Shown: positions 32,130-42,739, counted from the first letter of the stretch. The stretch is 64,000 bases of DNA from Streptomyces sp. DH24 (GCF_029813775.1 NZ_JARVKW010000012.1:107598-171597), one strand, 5' to 3'. Notes: generated from the letters alone by a model not told the origin. Translations and numbers: made by a program.

Positions 32130-32621
32130 TCAGTGGCCGCCCTGCTCCTTGAAGCGCTTGTAGGACCGCTCGATCTCCGCCTCGGCGTCCGTGCGGCCCA
32201 CCCAGTTGGCGCCCTCGACCGACTTGCCGGGCTCAAGGTCCTTGTAGACCTCGAAGAAGTGCTGGATCTCCAGGCGGTCGAACTCGGACACGTGGTGGAT
32301 GTCGCGCAGGTGCTCCACACGCGGGTCGTGCGCCGGGACGCACAGCAGCTTGTCGTCGCCGCCCGCCTCGTCGGTCATGCGGAACATGCCGATCGCGCGG
32401 CACTGGATGAGGCAGCCGGGGAAGGTCGGCTCGTCCAGGATGACCAGCGCGTCCAGCGGGTCGCCGTCCTCGCCGAGGGTGTTCTCGACGAAGCCGTAGT
32501 CGGCCGGGTAGCTGGTCGAGGTGAAGAGTCGGCGGTCCAGGCGGATACGACCGGTCTCGTGGTCCACCTCGTACTTGTTCCGCGAACCCTTCGGAATCTC
32601 GATCGTGACGTCGAACTCCAC
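32130..32621 (-). CDS. ppa: Inorganic pyrophosphatase, family I
   Basis: A 163-residue cytoplasmic enzyme that hydrolyses PPi to phosphate, driving biosynthesis. The acidic metal-binding motif [17 protein letters not shown] and the catalytic SRNKYEVDH region are intact, and length is normal for prokaryotic family I enzymes. I chose GTG 32621 (protein starts [12 protein letters not shown]), because GAGGAG lies six bases upstream of it. That ribosome site is inside the longer reading frame that would start at 32645. It is divergent from the D,D-peptidase gene. Confidence 0.95.
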   Translation of the reverse strand: MEFDVTIEIPKGSRNKYEVDHETGRIRLDRRLFTSTSYPADYGFVENTLGEDGDPLDALVILDEPTFPGCLIQCRAIGMFRMTDEAGGDDKLLCVPAHDPRVEHLRDIHHVSEFDRLEIQHFFEVYKDLEPGKSVEGANWVGRTDAEAEIERSYKRFKEQGGH

Positions 32622-32705
32622 CGGTGGCTCCTCCATGATCAGCACATAGTTCTGGTGGTTAAGTGTCCCTCACGCACGTGTGTGATCGCGAAAGGGGCTG
32701 GTGTC

Positions 32706-34280
32706 GTGCCAGAGCTGAGGCCTTGGCGATCCGCGAGACCGCATGTGGCGCGTCTCGTGGGCGCCGTACGACCGCGTCTCGCACGCGCCGCCGCGGCCGC
32801 CGGGCCGCGGGTCGCACGGCTTGCGACGACCACGAAACCGCAGCTCACAAGGATCACGAGGACCTGGCAGTACACCGCGCTCGCCGCGACCGCCGGACTG
32901 GCGCTCGCCGCCGGTGTGGTGACCGCCGCCGGTCCCTGGGACTCCTCGGGTCAGCGTACGGCCGAGCGGGACCGGGCGGCCGCGTGGGGGTCGACGGGTG
33001 GCGCAGATCACGGCGGCGACCCCGCCTCCCGGGAACCGGGGCCCGCGCCCAGCGCCGCCACCGTCCTGGCCGGCCTCGGCGCCGGCACCACCGTGCAGGC
33101 CGCTCCCGACACCCCTGACGGCAGGGCACTCACGGACGTCCTGGAGCCGATCCTGAAGGACCCGGCGCTCGGCCCGCGGCGCTCCGCCGCCGTGGTCGAC
33201 GTGACCACCGGCAAGCGGCTCTACGGCGTCGGCGTCGGCGCGGCGCTCACCCCCGCCTCCACCACCAAGATCGCCACCGCCGTGGCCGCGCTCTCCGCGA
33301 TGGGCCCCGACCACCGCCTCACCACCCGCGCCGCCCTCGAACCCGACACCGGGGAACTCGTCCTGGTCGGCGGCGGCGACCCCACCCTCACCGCCCGCGA
33401 GGAGGCCAACGGCAACGCGAGCCTGCGCACCCTCGCCGACCGTACCGCCGCCGCCCTGACCGAACGCGGCCTGCGCGAGGTCACGCTGTCCTACGACACC
33501 ACGCTCTACGCGGGCCCCGAACTCCACCCGATCGGGGTCAACGACAACCTCGCCGCCGTGACCCCCCTGATGCTGGACGAGGCCCGCACGGACGACTCGA
33601 CCCGCGGCCCCGCACCGCGCGTGCCCGACCCCGCCGCGGACGCCGCCCGCCGCTTCGGCGACCTCCTGAAGGACCGCGGCATCAAGACCACGCCGCCCGG
33701 CCCCTCCAAGGCCACCGGCCGCGCCGAGTCCCTCGCCGCCGTCTCCTCGCCCCCGCTGTCCGCCCTGGTCGAACGGATGCTGACCCACAGCGACAACGAC
33801 ATCGCCGAGGCCCTCGCCCGGCACACCGCCGTCGCGACCGGCGAACGCGCCGACCTCGCCGGCGCCGGCGTCGCCGTCCGCGCCCAGCTGGACCGGCTCG
33901 GCCTGCCCGTCTCCGGCACCGACATCAAGGACGGCAGCGGCCTGGACCGCGCCGGCCGCCTCACCGCGAACCTGCTCACCGCCCTCCTCGTCACGGCGGC
34001 CGACCCCGACCACCCCGAACTGCGCCCGGCCCTCACCGGCCTCCCGGTCGCCGGCTTCACGGGCACCCTGACCAGCCGCTACGAGGACGGCGCGGCGGGC
34101 TTCGTGCGCGCCAAGACGGGCACGCTGACGGGGGTCAACGCCCTGGCCGGCACGGTGGTCGACCGGGGCGGCCGGGTGCTGGCCTTCGCCTTCCTGACCA
34201 CGGGGACGACGAACCCGGGCGCGGCCCAGGCGGCCCTGGACAGGGCGGCGTCGGCACTGGCGTCCTGCGGCTGCCGCTGA
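32706..34280 (+). CDS. dacB: D-alanyl-D-alanine carboxypeptidase/endopeptidase, PBP4 (DacB) type
   Basis: A 524-residue exported class C penicillin-binding protein that trims or cleaves peptidoglycan cross-bridges. A basic N-terminus of about 60 residues precedes one transmembrane or signal segment (TALAATAGLALAAGVVTAAG). The active site has all three penicillin-binding motifs: STTK (Ser185), SDN (about 362) and KTG (about 470). GTG 32706 is preceded by AAAGGGG. The long open frame upstream crosses the ppa gene and is rejected. The following gene is a zincin, then tilS. Confidence 0.9.
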   Translation: MPELRPWRSARPHVARLVGAVRPRLARAAAAAGPRVARLATTTKPQLTRITRTWQYTALAATAGLALAAGVVTAAGPWDSSGQRTAERDRAAAWGSTGGADHGGDPASREPGPAPSAATVLAGLGAGTTVQAAPDTPDGRALTDVLEPILKDPALGPRRSAAVVDVTTGKRLYGVGVGAALTPASTTKIATAVAALSAMGPDHRLTTRAALEPDTGELVLVGGGDPTLTAREEANGNASLRTLADRTAAALTERGLREVTLSYDTTLYAGPELHPIGVNDNLAAVTPLMLDEARTDDSTRGPAPRVPDPAADAARRFGDLLKDRGIKTTPPGPSKATGRAESLAAVSSPPLSALVERMLTHSDNDIAEALARHTAVATGERADLAGAGVAVRAQLDRLGLPVSGTDIKDGSGLDRAGRLTANLLTALLVTAADPDHPELRPALTGLPVAGFTGTLTSRYEDGAAGFVRAKTGTLTGVNALAGTVVDRGGRVLAFAFLTTGTTNPGAAQAALDRAASALASCGCR

Positions 34281-34426
34281 GCAGCCCCGCCGCGGGCAGC
34301 CGGGCCAGGTCCCCCCTCGACGGCAGTCGTTCCGCGAGGCGGAGGAGCGGGCGCGGTCGGCGTCGCCGGGCGCCCCGCGGGCCGACGGCCGTCCCGCGCC
34401 GCCTGCCCCAAGTGGGAACGCTCACG

Positions 34427-34438
34427 TACGGTTGACGC
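34427..34438 (+). promoter_or_regulatory. -10 box for the leaderless zincin gene
   Basis: TACGGT (34427-34432) lies exactly six bases before ATG 34439 with no Shine-Dalgarno. The same hexamer and spacing occur upstream of the HTH/Clp-N gene. Confidence 0.55.
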
Positions 34439-35563
34439 ATGACGAGCATCCGTGGTGCGGAGATGGTCGACTGGAACCTCGCGGTGGCGACCGCGACCCG
34501 GCTCGTGCGGCCGGGTCCGGAAGTCACCCGCGACGAGGCCAGGGCCGTCGTCGCGGAACTTCGCCGGCATGCCAAGGCCTCGGAGGAGCACGTCCGGGGC
34601 TTCACCCGGATGGGCACCGAGGAGACCCACGACACCCCGATCCTCGTCGTCGACCGCCCCGGCTGGGTCCGGGCGAACGTCGCCGGTTTCCGGGAACTCC
34701 TCAAGCCCCTCCTCGACAAGATGCAGGAGCGGCGCGGCAACGGCCCCGGCGGCGCGGTCCTCGGCGCCGTCGGCGGCAAGGTCACCGGCGTGGAACTCGG
34801 CATGCTGCTGTCGTTCCTGGCGTCCCGCGTCCTCGGCCAGTACGAGACGTTCGCCCCGCCCGCCCGCGGTCTGCCCGCGGGTGAGAACGGCGCCGGACGG
34901 CTCCTGCTCGTCGCCCCGAACATCGTGCACGTCGAACGCGAACTCGACGTCCAGCCCCACGACTTCAGGCTCTGGGTCTGCCTGCACGAGGAGACCCACC
35001 GCACGCAGTTCTCGTCCGTGCACTGGCTGCGCGACCACCTCGAGGGCGAAATCCAGTCGTTTTTGAGCGAGACCGACGTCGACCCCATGACCGTCCTGGA
35101 GCGCGTCCGCGAGGCCGCCCAGACCCTCGCCGGCGGCCGGCCCGAGGGCGAGGAGGGCGACGACGGACGGTCCCTCGTGGAGATCGTGCAGACCCCCGCC
35201 CAGCGCGAGATCCTCGGCCGCCTGACCGCCGTGATGTCCCTGCTGGAGGGCCACGCCGACTTCGTCATGGACGGCGTCGGGCCCGAGGTCGTGCCGACCG
35301 TCGCGGAGATCCGCGAGAAGTTCCAGCAACGGCGCGCCAAGGGAGCCTCGCGGCTGGACCTGGCCCTGCGCAAGCTGCTCGGCCTGGACGCCAAGCTCCG
35401 GCAGTACCGCGACGGCGAACGCTTCGTGCGGGCCGTGGTCGACCAGGTCGGCATGGACGGCTTCAACCGCGTGTGGACCTCCCCGAACACCCTCCCCACC
35501 AAGGCGGAGATCGCCAAACCGGCGGACTGGATCGCGCGGATGCACGGCAGGCCCGAGGCGTGA
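34439..35563 (+). CDS. Zinc-dependent metalloprotease-like protein (DUF2342 family)
   Basis: A 374-residue protein with a zincin motif HEETH in CLHEETHRTQF and a further conserved segment EGHADFVMDGVG, which likely supplies the third ligand. Actinobacteria carry one or two such DUF2342 proteins; one subgroup tracks with coenzyme F420. Proteolytic activity is suggested by the motif only. It has no signal peptide, so it is cytoplasmic. The start is ATG 34439, leaderless by layout. The next gene is tilS, 190 bases on. Confidence 0.82.
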   Translation: MTSIRGAEMVDWNLAVATATRLVRPGPEVTRDEARAVVAELRRHAKASEEHVRGFTRMGTEETHDTPILVVDRPGWVRANVAGFRELLKPLLDKMQERRGNGPGGAVLGAVGGKVTGVELGMLLSFLASRVLGQYETFAPPARGLPAGENGAGRLLLVAPNIVHVERELDVQPHDFRLWVCLHEETHRTQFSSVHWLRDHLEGEIQSFLSETDVDPMTVLERVREAAQTLAGGRPEGEEGDDGRSLVEIVQTPAQREILGRLTAVMSLLEGHADFVMDGVGPEVVPTVAEIREKFQQRRAKGASRLDLALRKLLGLDAKLRQYRDGERFVRAVVDQVGMDGFNRVWTSPNTLPTKAEIAKPADWIARMHGRPEA

Positions 35564-35753
35564 ACACGCCGGAGCAGTCGTGAAACGAAACCGGCCGACG
35601 GCAGGCGAACGCCCCTTCAATCACCCGTCCGAGGGACCGTGAGCCATGGGTAGGCGTGCAATGCTCGGGGAACAGCCCGGTTCTGTCACCATCTACACAC
35701 TCTGAGTGACCGGCCTCGGGCTCACCCCCGAAACTTCATGAAGGGAACCGGAC

Positions 35754-36845
35754 ATGGGTCCCCATCCTGCGGTCGCGGCGATACGCCTGGCGGTCCGCCG
35801 CGTGCTCCACGACATCCTGACCGAACACAACCGCCCCACCCCCGGCAGCGGCACCACGGCCGACGTCGGCAGCGCGGCCGGCACCGGCCGCACGCCTGCC
35901 GCCACCACCACCGCCGTCCACGAGCGCCCGCCGTCCCCGCTCGTGCTCGTCGCCTGCTCCGGCGGCGCCGACTCCATGGCGCTCGCCTCCGCCCTCGCCT
36001 TCGAAGCCCCCAGACTCGGCGTCCGCGCCGGCGGCGTCACCGTCGACCACGGCCTCCAGCCCGGCTCCGACCTGCGCGCCGACGAAGTCGTGCTGCGCCT
36101 GCGCGGCCTCGGGCTCGACCCCGTCGACGCCGTCGCCGTCACCGTCGGCCGCGAAGGCGGCCCCGAAGCCGCCGCCCGCGACGCCCGCTACGCCGCCCTC
36201 GACGCCACCGCCGAACGCCACGGCGCCGCCGCCGTCCTCCTCGGCCACACCCGCGACGACCAGGCCGAAACCGTCCTGCTCGGCCTCGCCCGCGGCTCCG
36301 GCATCCGCTCCCTGTCCGGCATGGCCGCGGTCTCGGGGGCCGACGGCCGTTACCGGCGCCCCTTCCTCCAGCTCGACCGGCAGACCGCCCGCAAGGCCTG
36401 CATGGTCCAGTCCCTCCCCGTCTGGGACGACCCGCACAACGCCGACCCCGCCTACACCCGGTCCCGGCTCCGCCACGAAGGCCTGCCCGCCCTGGAGAAG
36501 GCCCTCGGCAAGGGCGTCGTCGAGGCCCTCGCCCGCACCGCCCAGCTCTCCCGCGACGACGCCGACGCCCTCGACGCCTGGGCCCGCCAGGCCGAGGACT
36601 CCGTACGGGACGCCGCCGGCCGTCTGGAGTGCGCCAAGCTCTACGCCCTGCCGCCCGCCGTACGCCGCCGCATCCTGCGCCGCGCCGCCATCGACGCGGG
36701 CGCGCCGGCCGGTTCGCTGTTCGCCCGGCACATCGAGGAAGTCGACCGGCTGATCACCGGCTGGCGCGGCCAGGGAGCCATCAACCTCCCCGGCAAAGTC
36801 GTCGTCCAGCGGCAGGGTGGCAGACTGGTGATTCGGCAAGGCTGA
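35754..36845 (+). CDS. tilS: tRNA(Ile)-lysidine synthase
   Basis: A 363-residue enzyme that converts C34 of tRNA-Ile(CAU) to lysidine so that it reads AUA. The PP-loop [10 protein letters not shown] is at about residues 70-78, followed by VDHGLQPGS and [15 protein letters not shown]. The stretch between the first helix and the PP-loop (about residues 25-60) is an unusually long Thr/Ala/Gly-rich insertion. ATG 35754 has GAAGGGA eight bases upstream. It is followed by hpt and ftsH, a widely conserved order. Confidence 0.93.
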   Translation: MGPHPAVAAIRLAVRRVLHDILTEHNRPTPGSGTTADVGSAAGTGRTPAATTTAVHERPPSPLVLVACSGGADSMALASALAFEAPRLGVRAGGVTVDHGLQPGSDLRADEVVLRLRGLGLDPVDAVAVTVGREGGPEAAARDARYAALDATAERHGAAAVLLGHTRDDQAETVLLGLARGSGIRSLSGMAAVSGADGRYRRPFLQLDRQTARKACMVQSLPVWDDPHNADPAYTRSRLRHEGLPALEKALGKGVVEALARTAQLSRDDADALDAWARQAEDSVRDAAGRLECAKLYALPPAVRRRILRRAAIDAGAPAGSLFARHIEEVDRLITGWRGQGAINLPGKVVVQRQGGRLVIRQG

Positions 36846-36909
36846 ATCCCGATCCCTCCAGCACGTCACCGGAGGGGCGGCCAGCCGGTGGGACGACCGA
36901 CCGAAAGTG

Positions 36910-37470
36910 ATGCGGGTGGACGCGAAAGACATGGGTGCCGACCTCAAGCAGGTGCTCATCACCAAGGAAGAGATCGACGCGAAGCTGGCCGAGCTGGCCG
37001 CGAAGATCGACGCGGAATACGCGGGCAAGGACCTGCTCATCGTCGGCGTCCTCAAGGGCGCGGTGATGGTCATGGCCGACCTCGCCCGAGCGCTGTCCAC
37101 CCCCGTCACCATGGACTGGATGGCCGTGTCGTCCTACGGGGCGGGCACCCAGTCCTCCGGTGTCGTGCGGATCCTCAAGGACCTCGACACCGACATCAAG
37201 GGCAAGCACGTCGTGATCGTCGAGGACATCATCGACTCCGGCCTGACCCTGTCCTGGCTGATCTCCAACCTCGGCTCGCGGGAGCCCGCCTCCCTCAAGG
37301 TGTGCACCCTGCTGCGCAAGCCCGAGGCCGCGAAGGTCGCCATCGACGTGGAGTGGGTCGGATTCGACATCCCCAACGAGTTCGTCGTCGGCTACGGCCT
37401 CGACTACGCCGAGAAGTACCGCAACCTCCCGTTCGTCGGTACGCTCGCGCCCCACGTCTACGGCGGCTGA
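36910..37470 (+). CDS. hpt: Hypoxanthine phosphoribosyltransferase
   Basis: A 186-residue purine-salvage enzyme that makes IMP/GMP from hypoxanthine or guanine and PRPP. The PRPP-binding motif is [14 protein letters not shown]. The flexible loop has SSYG, and the C-terminal part has [21 protein letters not shown] chose ATG 36910, matching the usual MRVDAKDMG start, but the GTG directly before it is equally possible. It lies 64 bases after tilS and is probably co-transcribed with it. Confidence 0.94.
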   Translation: MRVDAKDMGADLKQVLITKEEIDAKLAELAAKIDAEYAGKDLLIVGVLKGAVMVMADLARALSTPVTMDWMAVSSYGAGTQSSGVVRILKDLDTDIKGKHVVIVEDIIDSGLTLSWLISNLGSREPASLKVCTLLRKPEAAKVAIDVEWVGFDIPNEFVVGYGLDYAEKYRNLPFVGTLAPHVYGG

Positions 37471-37653
37471 GCCACCGGAACGGCCCATGTAGGACGATCG
37501 GGAACCCCGGCGGCCCTCGCGCCGTTGGAGCATGCAGACGGGTTCGCCAGCCTTCGCGTGCGGCTTCGGGCGACAATGCTGGGGTACCGTCAGAAGAACT
37601 GTCTTATCAAACTCACTATGGCAGGAGGGACGGGGCGGCACCGCTCCGTATGG

Positions 37654-39690
37654 ATGGACGTGAAGCGATACTTCCGTGGGCCGGTCATGTGGATCGTGCT
37701 GGCCGTCCTTGCCGTGGTCGTGTTGATGCAGGTCGTCGGCTCGTCCGGCGGCTACAAGACGGTGGACACCGGCCAGGTCGTCCAGGCGATCAATGACAAC
37801 AGGGTCGAGTCGGCCAAGCTGACCACCGGCGACGAGCAGACCATCAAGGTCCAGCTCAAGGACGGCGTAAAGGTCGAGGACAGCTCGAAGATCCAGGCGA
37901 GCTACATCGGCGACCAGGGCGTCGACATCGCCAACACACTGCAGAACAAATTCCAGGAAAAGCAGATCCCCGACGGCTACACCGTCTCGCCGTCGAAGCA
38001 GAACCCGTTCGTCGGCATCCTGCTCTCCCTGCTTCCCTTCGTCCTCATCGTCGTCGTCTTCCTGTTCCTGATGAATCAGATGCAGGGCGGCGGCTCCCGA
38101 GTGATGAACTTCGGCAAGTCGAAGGCCAAGCTCATCACCAAGGACACCCCGAAGACGACGTTCACCGACGTCGCGGGGGCCGACGAGGCCGTCGAGGAAC
38201 TGCACGAGATCAAGGAGTTCCTCCAGGAACCCGCCAAGTTCCAGGCCGTCGGCGCCAAGATCCCCAAGGGCGTGCTCCTCTACGGCCCGCCCGGCACCGG
38301 CAAGACCCTGCTGGCGCGTGCCGTCGCGGGCGAGGCCGGCGTGCCGTTCTACTCGATCTCCGGCTCGGACTTCGTCGAGATGTTCGTCGGTGTCGGTGCC
38401 TCCCGTGTCCGTGACCTGTTCGAGCAGGCCAAGGCCAACGCGCCCGCGATCGTCTTCGTCGACGAGATCGACGCGGTCGGCCGCCACCGCGGCGCCGGCC
38501 TGGGCGGCGGACACGACGAGCGCGAGCAGACGCTGAACCAGCTGCTGGTCGAGATGGACGGCTTCGACGTCAAGGGCGGCGTGATCCTCATCGCCGCGAC
38601 GAACCGCCCCGACATCCTGGACCCGGCGCTGCTGCGTCCCGGTCGCTTCGACCGCCAGATCGCCGTCGACCGGCCGGACATGCAGGGCCGTCTGGAGATC
38701 CTCAAGGTCCACCAGAAGGGCAAGCCGGTCGCGCCCGACGTCGACCTGTCGGCGGTCGCCCGCCGCACGCCCGGCATGACGGGTGCCGACCTGGCCAACG
38801 TCCTGAACGAGGCCGCCCTGCTGACGGCCCGCAGCGACCAGAAGCTGATCGACAACCACATGCTGGACGAGGCGATCGACCGCGTGGTGGCGGGCCCGCA
38901 GAAGCGGACCCGGATCATGTCGGACAAGGAGAAGAAGATCACCGCGTACCACGAGGGCGGACACGCCCTGGTCGCGGCGGCCTCACCGAACTCCGACCCC
39001 GTCCACAAGATCACCATCCTGTCGCGAGGCCGCGCCCTCGGCTACACGATGGTCCTCCCGGACGAGGACAAGTACTCCACGACCCGCAACGAGATGCTGG
39101 ACCAGCTGGCCTACATGCTGGGCGGCCGCGCGGCCGAGGAGCTCGTCTTCCACGACCCGACGACGGGTGCCGCCAACGACATCGAGAAGGCCACCGGCCT
39201 GGCTCGGGCCATGGTCACGCAGTACGGCATGACCGAGCGTCTCGGCGCGATCAAGTTCGGCGGGGACAACACCGAGCCGTTCCTCGGGCGTGAGATGTCT
39301 CACCAGCGCGACTACTCGGAAGAGGTCGCCGCGCTGGTCGACGAAGAGGTCAAGAAGCTCATCGAGACCGCGCACAACGAGGCGTGGGAGATCCTGGTCG
39401 AGAACCGCGACGTGCTCGACAACCTGGTCCTGGCCCTCCTGGAGAAGGAGACGCTGGGCAAGGAGGAGATCGCCGAGATCTTCGCGCCGATCGTCAAGCG
39501 CCCGCCGCGGCCCGCCTGGACCGGATCCTCGCGACGCACGCCGTCCACCCGCCCGCCGGTGCTCTCCCCGAAGGAGCTCGCGCTGACGAACGGAGCCAAC
39601 GGCGCGACGGCGGCGATCACCGCCAAGAGCACGGCGTCGGAGCCCGCTCCGTCCGCCGAGCGCACCCCGGAGGAACGACCCGAGAGCTGA
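37654..39690 (+). CDS. ftsH: ATP-dependent zinc metalloprotease FtsH
   Basis: A 678-residue membrane AAA+ protease that degrades misfolded membrane and regulatory proteins. The first transmembrane segment ([19 protein letters not shown]) is followed by an extracytoplasmic domain, then a second segment ([19 protein letters not shown]). The AAA domain has Walker A GPPGTGKT at 211-218, Walker B and SRH, and the protease site is HEGGH at 433-437. The C-terminal 60 residues are disordered. I chose ATG 37654 (MDVKRYF); an in-frame ATG at 37618 is the alternative, and neither has a well-spaced ribosome site. A strong terminator follows. Confidence 0.95.
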   Translation: MDVKRYFRGPVMWIVLAVLAVVVLMQVVGSSGGYKTVDTGQVVQAINDNRVESAKLTTGDEQTIKVQLKDGVKVEDSSKIQASYIGDQGVDIANTLQNKFQEKQIPDGYTVSPSKQNPFVGILLSLLPFVLIVVVFLFLMNQMQGGGSRVMNFGKSKAKLITKDTPKTTFTDVAGADEAVEELHEIKEFLQEPAKFQAVGAKIPKGVLLYGPPGTGKTLLARAVAGEAGVPFYSISGSDFVEMFVGVGASRVRDLFEQAKANAPAIVFVDEIDAVGRHRGAGLGGGHDEREQTLNQLLVEMDGFDVKGGVILIAATNRPDILDPALLRPGRFDRQIAVDRPDMQGRLEILKVHQKGKPVAPDVDLSAVARRTPGMTGADLANVLNEAALLTARSDQKLIDNHMLDEAIDRVVAGPQKRTRIMSDKEKKITAYHEGGHALVAAASPNSDPVHKITILSRGRALGYTMVLPDEDKYSTTRNEMLDQLAYMLGGRAAEELVFHDPTTGAANDIEKATGLARAMVTQYGMTERLGAIKFGGDNTEPFLGREMSHQRDYSEEVAALVDEEVKKLIETAHNEAWEILVENRDVLDNLVLALLEKETLGKEEIAEIFAPIVKRPPRPAWTGSSRRTPSTRPPVLSPKELALTNGANGATAAITAKSTASEPAPSAERTPEERPES

Positions 39691-39713
39691 TCTCCGGCCC
39701 GGAATGAATGCTT

Positions 39714-39741
39714 CGCCCCCCAGGTTCTAGCCTGGGGGGCG
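39714..39741 (+). terminator. ftsH terminator
   Basis: CGCCCCCCAGG (39714-39724) pairs perfectly with CCTGGGGGGCG (39731-39741) around a 6-base loop. It is followed by CGGCATTTT. Confidence 0.85.
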
Positions 39742-39790
39742 CGGCATTTTGGCATGCCCGCAGGTAAGACACACAGGAACGAGGCACGAG

Positions 39791-40396
39791 ATGACCGACC
39801 CCGTGACGCTGGCCGGCGACGGCTCGATCGGCGAGTTCGACGAGAAGCGCGCCGAGAACGCCGTACGCGAACTGCTGGCCGCGGTCGGCGAGGACCCGGA
39901 CCGCGAGGGCCTGAGGGAGACGCCGGCACGAGTGGCACGGGCGTACCGCGAGCTGCTCGCGGGGCTGTGGCAGGAGCCGGAGGACGTCCTGACGACGACG
40001 TTCGACCTCGGTCACGACGAGATGGTCCTGGTGAAGGACATCGAGATCGTGTCCCTCTGCGAGCATCACCTTCTGCCGTTCCACGGTGTGGCCCACGTGG
40101 GGTACATCCCCGCGGAGAGCGGCAAGATCACCGGGCTTTCCAAGCTGGCGCGGCTGGTCGAGGTGTTCGCCCGGCGTCCCCAGGTGCAGGAACGACTCAC
40201 CACGCAGATCGCGGACTCGTTGATGAAGATCCTCGACGCGCGGGGCGCGATCGTCGTCATCGAGGCCGAGCACATGTGCATGTCGGTGCGCGGCATCCGC
40301 AAGCCCGGGGCCAAAACCACGACGTCGGCGGTGCGCGGTCAGCTGCGTGACGCCACCACGCGGGCCGAGGCGATGAGCCTGATACTGGCGCGCTGA
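39791..40396 (+). CDS. folE: GTP cyclohydrolase I
   Basis: A 201-residue enzyme that opens GTP to 7,8-dihydroneopterin triphosphate, the first step of folate synthesis. Zinc ligands are in the CEHHLLPF and MCMSVRG segments, and [14 protein letters not shown] forms the GTP-binding helix region. I chose ATG 39791, behind ACGAGGCACGAG. A longer frame back to 39749 has no ribosome site. It faces the other folate genes, which lie on the minus strand. Confidence 0.95.
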   Translation: MTDPVTLAGDGSIGEFDEKRAENAVRELLAAVGEDPDREGLRETPARVARAYRELLAGLWQEPEDVLTTTFDLGHDEMVLVKDIEIVSLCEHHLLPFHGVAHVGYIPAESGKITGLSKLARLVEVFARRPQVQERLTTQIADSLMKILDARGAIVVIEAEHMCMSVRGIRKPGAKTTTSAVRGQLRDATTRAEAMSLILAR

Positions 40397-40417
40397 CCCG
40401 ACGGCCGGTGGCGAGGG

Positions 40418-40903
40418 CTACGCCGCCGCGGCCGTGCCCGGGGTGTCGTCGTCGTCCTCCGGGAGCTTGCAGACGCGCTCCAGGAAGACGGCCGCCGCTA
40501 TGACGGCGACGGCCGCGAGGACCGAGAACCCGGCGTAGACGGCCTGGTCGCGGCGGGCCGGGATGTCCAGGAACTCCAGCAGGAAGACGCCCGTGCCGCC
40601 GTACATGCCGGCGACGAGGGCGGAGACCAGGGCGCTGGACTGGCCGAAGACGACCGCGCGGGCCGCCATCAGGGGGTCGACGCCCTTGGCGCCGGGGCGG
40701 CGCTCCCGCTGGGCCTTGAGGCGGGCGCGGAGGGAGATCGCCGTGGCGAGCAGGACCACGGCGATCAGGGCCAGCACCACCGGGGCGGCCAGGGGAACGC
40801 TCGGCAGGGTCCCGACCGAGTTCCACAGGCGGGCGCCCGCCCAGGACAGGACTCCGGCCACGACGAAGACGCCGGCCAGCAGCCTGATGCGCAGCTCTCT
40901 CAC
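40418..40903 (-). CDS. DUF3180 membrane protein
   Basis: A 161-residue protein with four predicted transmembrane segments and an acidic C-terminal tail (PEDDDDTPG). DUF3180 proteins follow folK in many actinobacteria, and their role is unknown. I chose GTG 40903 because AAGGGA lies about five bases upstream. The frame upstream towards 40969 is unsupported. It is the last gene of the folP-to-folK unit and converges with folE. Confidence 0.85.
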   Translation of the reverse strand: MRELRIRLLAGVFVVAGVLSWAGARLWNSVGTLPSVPLAAPVVLALIAVVLLATAISLRARLKAQRERRPGAKGVDPLMAARAVVFGQSSALVSALVAGMYGGTGVFLLEFLDIPARRDQAVYAGFSVLAAVAVIAAAVFLERVCKLPEDDDDTPGTAAAA

Positions 40904-40991
40904 GGTGTCCCTTCGGTTGCCCCGGCGGCCCGGCACCGGTGTACGCCGCGTCGCCGCGACCGCGAGCACGCGGTCGTGTTGACCTTAACGG

Positions 40992-41603
40992 CTATTCGGG
41001 CAGCCTGAGTTCCAGGTCGGCGCGGGGTGTCACGCCCTCCCGGGTGACGGCGTCCAGGAGCCCGGCGACGGGGCCGTGGCCGGGGAGCCGGGCCTCGGGG
41101 TCCAGGTCGTGCCAGGGGGCGAGGACGAAGGCGCGTTCGTGGGCGCGCGGGTGGGGGAGGGTGAGCCGGGGGTCGTCGGAGATCTCGTCGGCGTAGGCGA
41201 CGATGTCGACGTCGAGGGTGCGGGCACCCCAGCGCTCGTCCCGGACCCGGTGGAAGGCCTCCTCGACGGCCTGGGCGCGCTCCAGGAGCGAGGCCGGCGG
41301 GAGGGTGGTCTTCAGGACCACGACCGCGTTGAAGTACGACGGCTGGCTGCCCGGCTCAACGCCCCAGGGTTCCGTCTCGTAGACGGGTGAGACGCCTTTG
41401 ACGCGGACGCCGGGCGTGTCCTCCAGGGCGTCGATGGCGCCCTGGAGGGTCTCCAGGCGGTTGCCGAGGTTCGAGCCGAGGGAGATCACGGCGCGCTTCG
41501 GGTCGTGCAGTGTGGTGTCGGCGGCGTCGACCTGCTCGACGACGGAGGCGGGTACCGGCTGAACGGTCGGGTCGGTGTGACCTCGCGTGAACGGTGCGCT
41601 CAT
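40992..41603 (-). CDS. folK: 2-amino-4-hydroxy-6-hydroxymethyldihydropteridine pyrophosphokinase
   Basis: A 203-residue kinase that transfers pyrophosphate from ATP to the pterin, giving the FolP substrate. SLGSNLGNR, SPVYETEPWG and RWGARTLDVDIVAY are the family signatures. About 35 disordered residues precede the fold. ATG 41603 overlaps the folB stop by 4 bases (ATGA), so translation is coupled. DUF3180 follows after 88 bases. Confidence 0.95.
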   Translation of the reverse strand: MSAPFTRGHTDPTVQPVPASVVEQVDAADTTLHDPKRAVISLGSNLGNRLETLQGAIDALEDTPGVRVKGVSPVYETEPWGVEPGSQPSYFNAVVVLKTTLPPASLLERAQAVEEAFHRVRDERWGARTLDVDIVAYADEISDDPRLTLPHPRAHERAFVLAPWHDLDPEARLPGHGPVAGLLDAVTREGVTPRADLELRLPE

Positions 41604-41959
41604 ACTCGGCTCCGGGTGATGGTGACGGTCACGTCGTCGAAGGGGACCGTGATGGGCGCGTCCGGTTTGTGGACGCAGACCTCCACCTCGTGGACCCCGT
41701 CGTGTTTCAGGCACGTCTCGGCGATGCGCTCCGCGAGCGTCTCGATGAGGTTGACGGGCTCGCCCTCGACGACGGCCACGACCTCCTCGGCCACGATTCC
41801 GTAGTGCACGGTCTTCGCCAGGTCGTCGTCGGCAGCGGCCGGCCGGGTGTCCAGGCCAAGGACGAGGTCCACGATGAAGGTCTGGCCCTCCTCGCGCTCC
41901 TTGGGGAACACACCGTGGTGCCCGCGGGCCTTCAGGCCGCGCAGCGCGACACGATCCAC
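41600..41959 (-). CDS. folB: Dihydroneopterin aldolase
   Basis: A 119-residue enzyme that converts dihydroneopterin to hydroxymethyl-dihydropterin. GHHGVFPKEREEGQTF is the signature, with the catalytic Lys and Glu near. I chose GTG 41959 (MDRVALRGLKARG), because AGGAG is eight bases upstream. The GTG three codons earlier collides with that site. It overlaps folK by 4 bases. Confidence 0.95.
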   Translation of the reverse strand: MDRVALRGLKARGHHGVFPKEREEGQTFIVDLVLGLDTRPAAADDDLAKTVHYGIVAEEVVAVVEGEPVNLIETLAERIAETCLKHDGVHEVEVCVHKPDAPITVPFDDVTVTITRSRV

Positions 41960-42105
41960 GCGAATCACTCCTGCAATCGTCGGTATCGGCCGGTCCGCGC
42001 CGTGTGCGGGCGGCGCGGGTGGCCTCGGTCGAATCTACCTGCGAGCACTGACGGGACAGGGCCGCGGGGGGCGGGCATCCGGGCCGGGGCCCGGAGGATT
42101 CACCG

Positions 42106-42127
42106 CGTGTTCTCCCGGGGGAACACG
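42106..42127 (-). terminator. Hairpin between the NTF2-like gene and folB
   Basis: CGTGTTC (42106-42112) pairs with GAACACG (42121-42127) around an 8-base loop. It lies in the 279-base gap 41960-42238, which otherwise shows no gene. It may end the folP/NTF2 transcript, so that folB-folK would have its own promoter. Confidence 0.45.
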
Positions 42128-42238
42128 GCGGCTCACAGGTTGGTAGCCGCCCCTACCCGGGTGCTCGTAACTCCAACCACGTCCGATCACGGCCGGGGTT
42201 CCACGGACCCGGTGTCCCGTCCTGTGCCGCCTACCCAC

Positions 42239-42739
42239 TCAGGGGGTTTCGTCGCCTTCTTCCTCGTCGGTTTCGGACATGACGGGGGAGGCGTGGTGGG
42301 ACCAGAGCTTCCATCCGTCGGAGGTGCGGCGGAACACGTTCGTGGCGACCACGAGCTGGCCGAGCAGCGGGCCGGGCTCGTCGCTGCCCTCGGGGGCGGG
42401 GCCGCCGCTGAGGATGTTCTCGGTGCAGGTCACCAGGGCGGTGTCGCCGGTGACGGACACGTGGACGTCGGTGAGGAAGAACTGGATGTACTCGGTGTTC
42501 GCCATGATCAGCGCGTACGACCTGAGGACCTCGCCGCGGCCGGTGAGGACGGGCCAGCCGGGGTGGACGCAGGAGATCACGCCGGTGTCGGCGGGGTCGT
42601 GGTAGGTCTCGTCGACGCCCAGGTCGGACGGGGTGAGCCAGAGCGAGGTGAGCGTTTCGAAGTCGCCGCGCTCCAGTGCCTCGTAGAAGGCCGTGTTGGC
42701 GGCCTCCACGTGCTCGACGTCCGTGTGGGGGGCGCTCAC
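42239..42739 (-). CDS. NTF2-like (SnoaL-type) protein
   Basis: A 166-residue alpha+beta cone protein of the nuclear-transport-factor-2 superfamily (VEAANTAFYEALERGDFETLTSLW, VLTGRGEVLRSYALIM, SDGWKLWSHHASPV). Such domains are ligand-binding or isomerase-like, and no catalytic residues can be assigned here. GTG 42739 overlaps the folP stop by 4 bases (GTGA), showing co-translation with folP. The acidic C-terminus (ETDEEEGDE) is disordered. Confidence 0.85.
   Translation of the reverse strand: MSAPHTDVEHVEAANTAFYEALERGDFETLTSLWLTPSDLGVDETYHDPADTGVISCVHPGWPVLTGRGEVLRSYALIMANTEYIQFFLTDVHVSVTGDTALVTCTENILSGGPAPEGSDEPGPLLGQLVVATNVFRRTSDGWKLWSHHASPVMSETDEEEGDETP

Noticed and set aside
31977..32705. 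An N-terminal extension of the PBP4-type protein
   Set aside because: It lies antisense to ppa and has no ribosome site. GTG 32706 directly precedes the basic signal region.
39691..39790. A riboswitch before folE
   Set aside because: The only structure is the perfect 11-bp hairpin with T-rich tail that ends ftsH. No tetrahydrofolate-aptamer-like conserved core is recognisable.
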